DNA of 64,000 nucleotides from positions 124,001-188,000 of the forward strand of contig NZ_SEWG01000007.1 in the NCBI RefSeq assembly GCF_004168255.1. Direction: 5' to 3'. This DNA is from Mucilaginibacter terrigena. GTDB lineage: Bacteria > Bacteroidota > Bacteroidia > Sphingobacteriales > Sphingobacteriaceae. Positions 62,238 to 64,000 of this stretch are shown in pieces. The first letter of the stretch is position 1, and each line of letters starts with the position of its first letter. Under the pieces are notes generated by a model. That model was not told the origin of the DNA. It did not search any database and saw only the letters and a list, made by a program, of their open reading frames with translations. A program made the position numbers and the translations under genes.

Positions 62238-62709
62238 ATGAAAAAACTTAACCTATTATTGAGTATTCTATGTTACGTGTTAATTAGTTGCGACGGAACT
62301 TTGGGCGGATTTGACTCAAGGACTTTTCGTACTTCAAAAAAAAAACATGGAATTTGCACTCAAACAGATTTATAAAGATCATCCGGAATATTTAATACCT
62401 GAAAAATGGGAACAGTTTAATGATTGGTCACGAAGAGGCTATGACTTCTTAGACAGCAGGATTTTTTATTTTAAAGATGCACCGGAGGAAATGTATTATA
62501 TCTCCTTTATTAAAGATCCGGAAGACCCCGCCGCAGCTAAATCTGTCATCTTAGCAGTCAGAGCTGTTCAAAGAGACAGCAGTACTAGCTGGTTATTACA
62601 AAAAGATTTTAATGAAAAGCAGCAAGAAGAAATAGAAGCAAGGTTTGACAAAGAGATTGTTTCCAAATTAGAGAAGTATACGCTAACAAAAGCAAAAAGA
62701 TCAGATTAA
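62238..62709 (+). pseudogene. Lipoprotein gene with a frame break at an A10 tract
   Basis: ATG 62238 starts a lipoprotein signal: MKKLNLLLSILCYVLISC, with the lipobox Cys at residue 18. This frame passes TSKKK in a run of ten A (62336-62345) and stops 14 codons on. The +1 frame after the run reads MEFALKQIYKDHPEYLIPEK, and on to SD and a stop at 62709. With nine A the two frames join into a 156-residue lipoprotein. The body has no domain I recognise. A true frameshift, RNA-level slippage in the A10 run, phase variation or a read error would all give this picture. Confidence 0.6.
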
Positions 62710-62778
62710 GTAAATTAATTCAGCCAAAATTGCCGTAATTGCTGATATAGTCACCAACACCTTTTAGGCAGTTAAAAA

Positions 62779-63060
62779 CTATTCCACACTTACTGTAAGG
62801 CCTTCCTGCTGCAGGATCTTGCGGTAAACTTCCATCTCGGTAAAAGAGCCTTCCAGTACCGCGCATTTGCCTTCGTTATGAACTTTCCAGGCAATTTTTT
62901 CGGCCTGCCCCTCAGTGTAGTCCAGGTACTTCATCATGCAGTGGATAACGTGCTCAAAGGTATTGTGGTCGTCGTTCCATAGAATAAGGCGGTGCATCTC
63001 TTTAAGCCCGGCCATTAATTCTTCAAAGGTGAGTGTTTGTTCCTGTACTTCGGTTGGCAT
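62779..63060 (-). CDS. clpS: ClpS adaptor of the Clp protease
   Basis: A 93-residue protein from ATG 63060. The family core LILWNDDHNTFEHVIHCMMK (about residues 26-45) includes the N-D pair and the helix that bind N-degron peptides, followed by GQAEKIAWKVHNEGKCAVLEG. ClpS hands substrates with destabilising N-terminal residues to ClpA or ClpC. A TTG four codons upstream lies in a TAAATTTG promoter box and is rejected as start. It forms a single gene between the lipoprotein and the plug protein. Confidence 0.95.
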   Translation of the reverse strand: MPTEVQEQTLTFEELMAGLKEMHRLILWNDDHNTFEHVIHCMMKYLDYTEGQAEKIAWKVHNEGKCAVLEGSFTEMEVYRKILQQEGLTVSVE

Positions 63061-63069
63061 ATGTACCGG

Positions 63070-63077
63070 CAAATTTA
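63070..63077 (-). promoter_or_regulatory. TAnnTTTG promoter box for clpS
   Basis: TAAATTTG on the minus strand, nine bases upstream of ATG 63060; the mRNA leader would be only about five bases. Confidence 0.55.
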
Positions 63078-63125
63078 CTCAAAATCAGCAATAAATGCGC
63101 TAAAATGATGCCGAGGCAAATTATA

Positions 63126-64000
63126 CTATTCCACCTTATACCTAATTACCTGCCTGCCAATATTGCCTTCGCTGTCTATCCCCTCAATTACCACGCGATA
63201 ATTGCCTTTGCTTGCATTAAAATAATCTAATGATGCCTTGCCGCCGCCGGTAACGATGTTGGGTTTCCAAAAAATGGTGGTGCGCAGGTCGGCGAGGGTT
63301 TGCCTGTTCTTCACATCATACTTTGGCGAATAAAATGTGCGTGCGCGGAAGATCCCTTTAGGAGCATAAGGCTTTATGCCGTTTCCAAATGTTTTTGGGT
63401 AGTATGTTGGCTCATCGCCCCGTTTGGTAGTTATAACTATTACGCCGTTGCTGCCCTGGCTGCCATATATAGCGTAGTTGCCAATATTGCGCAGCACCTC
63501 TATCGATTGTACATCGTTAACATTAAGGGTATTGATAAAGTTTGGGCTTGCATAAGCCCCGTCGATCACTACCAGCATACGCCCCCCGCCCCTGGCGGTG
63601 TAAGGTATGCCATTACGAAAAACCACCCCAAGCAAACGCCCCTGCAGGCAATCGGCCAGTTGCGGGCAGCCCATACTAAAAAAATCTTTAGCTAAAAATA
63701 CCTGGTCGGCCCTGCCCGGGCCGTTTAGGTTTGACGAATGCTTAAGCGCGTTGGCTTTCTCGCGGATAAGCACTTCGCGCAGGTTGATCACATGATTACC
63801 TAACCCGTATTTCATTTGTTCGTAATAAAGCGCACGGCTGCTTTGCGCGTAGGTAATAATGCCCGCGTCTGATTTAAAATCGGCAAGGGCTTTGTAATTA
63901 CTTGTTAGTGGCGCGGGTATGCTATCCATCGTTATTACCACATCGCGCTTATTTTTGGCGGTGCGTGCCTGGATCAGGAACTTAATACTATCGGCAAATA
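63126..64000 (-). CDS. Plug-domain protein without barrel, C-terminal part (5' end off window)
   Basis: The frame is open to the right edge, so only the last 290 or so codons are present. It contains a TonB receptor plug (CLQGRLLGVVFRNGIPYTAR, then VNDVQSIEVLRNIGNYAIYG, SNGVIVITTKRG) and ends in a short beta domain that begins LRTTIFWKPNIVTGGG and finishes VVIEGIDSEGNIGRQVI. The same plug plus short tail, with LRTT.....PN and VIEG motifs at matching places, ends the protein at 19422-21800, so the two are paralogues. No barrel follows. By analogy the missing N-terminal part should be macroglobulin-like. Confidence 0.75.
   Translation of the reverse strand, partial: FADSIKFLIQARTAKNKRDVVITMDSIPAPLTSNYKALADFKSDAGIITYAQSSRALYYEQMKYGLGNHVINLREVLIREKANALKHSSNLNGPGRADQVFLAKDFFSMGCPQLADCLQGRLLGVVFRNGIPYTARGGGRMLVVIDGAYASPNFINTLNVNDVQSIEVLRNIGNYAIYGSQGSNGVIVITTKRGDEPTYYPKTFGNGIKPYAPKGIFRARTFYSPKYDVKNRQTLADLRTTIFWKPNIVTGGGKASLDYFNASKGNYRVVIEGIDSEGNIGRQVIRYKVE

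Noticed and set aside
1-64000. tRNA, rRNA, integrase, transposase or phage genes
   Set aside because: I looked for T-loop-like GTTCGAATC words, rRNA cores and recombinase motifs while reading and found none; a dedicated tRNA scan was not possible.

Overview
The window looks like chromosome from a Bacteroidota bacterium of the Sphingobacteriaceae type (Mucilaginibacter or Pedobacter-like). The reasons are recurrent promoter elements of the form TAnnTTTG, many secreted proteins with signal peptides ending in AQ, a family-typical gene set (alternative complex III cytochrome, barrel-less TonB plug proteins, a small DUF6728-like protein, TPR proteins with a LuxR-type HTH), and very little Shine-Dalgarno sequence. 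Species assignment is inference. I see no rRNA, tRNA, CRISPR array, prophage or transposase gene.

Layout. 1-9.2 kb: 5' end of a cytochrome gene (running off the left edge), a DoxX protein, a deoxyhypusine-synthase-like enzyme, an outer-membrane barrel, a methyltransferase, a SirB1-type protein, a GAF/SpoIIE phosphatase, and a glycosyltransferase plus LPG-synthase-like membrane protein pair. 9.4-21.8 kb: PQQ sugar dehydrogenase lipoprotein, SNF2 helicase, TPR protein, ALDH7-type dehydrogenase, S8 peptidase and a plug-domain protein. 21.9-27.3 kb: a methionine unit read leftwards, SAM-I riboswitch, metH, then metF, interrupted by two copies of an inverted-repeat element, one of which carries a frameshifted four-helix-bundle (23S rRNA intervening-sequence protein type) gene. 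27.5-34.2 kb: Bax inhibitor-1 protein, murQ, an S41 peptidase, a NagZ-like GH3 enzyme and a small barrel protein. 34.2-43.5 kb: a glycan-assembly cluster with seven glycosyltransferase-type genes, a methyltransferase and an MsbA-like ABC exporter; one glycosyltransferase has a slippery A7 tract followed by a stem-loop. 43.6-53 kb: meaB, an M24 peptidase, an OmpA protein, a DUF6728-like small protein, ridA, recG, an M28 peptidase and an MFS transporter. 53-64 kb: a TPR/HTH regulator, a lone receiver protein, a zinc-ribbon protein, a polysaccharide deacetylase, a TetR-HMA-like-MFS operon with a visible operator, an AT-rich stretch, an S9 peptidase, a frameshifted lipoprotein, clpS and a second plug-domain protein running off the right edge.

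How it fits together. Methionine synthesis and folate recycling (metH, metF) are under one SAM-sensing leader. murQ and the NagZ-like enzyme suggest cell-wall recycling. The glycosyltransferases with MsbA suggest lipopolysaccharide core or related glycolipid assembly. The most unusual signals are not classical genes: inverted repeats built from short tandem units (TATCAAG, GAAAGCCAAAAGC, ATGAACC) placed in leaders and between genes, one framing the four-helix-bundle gene; a possible programmed -1 frameshift; and three reading-frame breaks, all at homopolymers, which may be biology or sequencing error.
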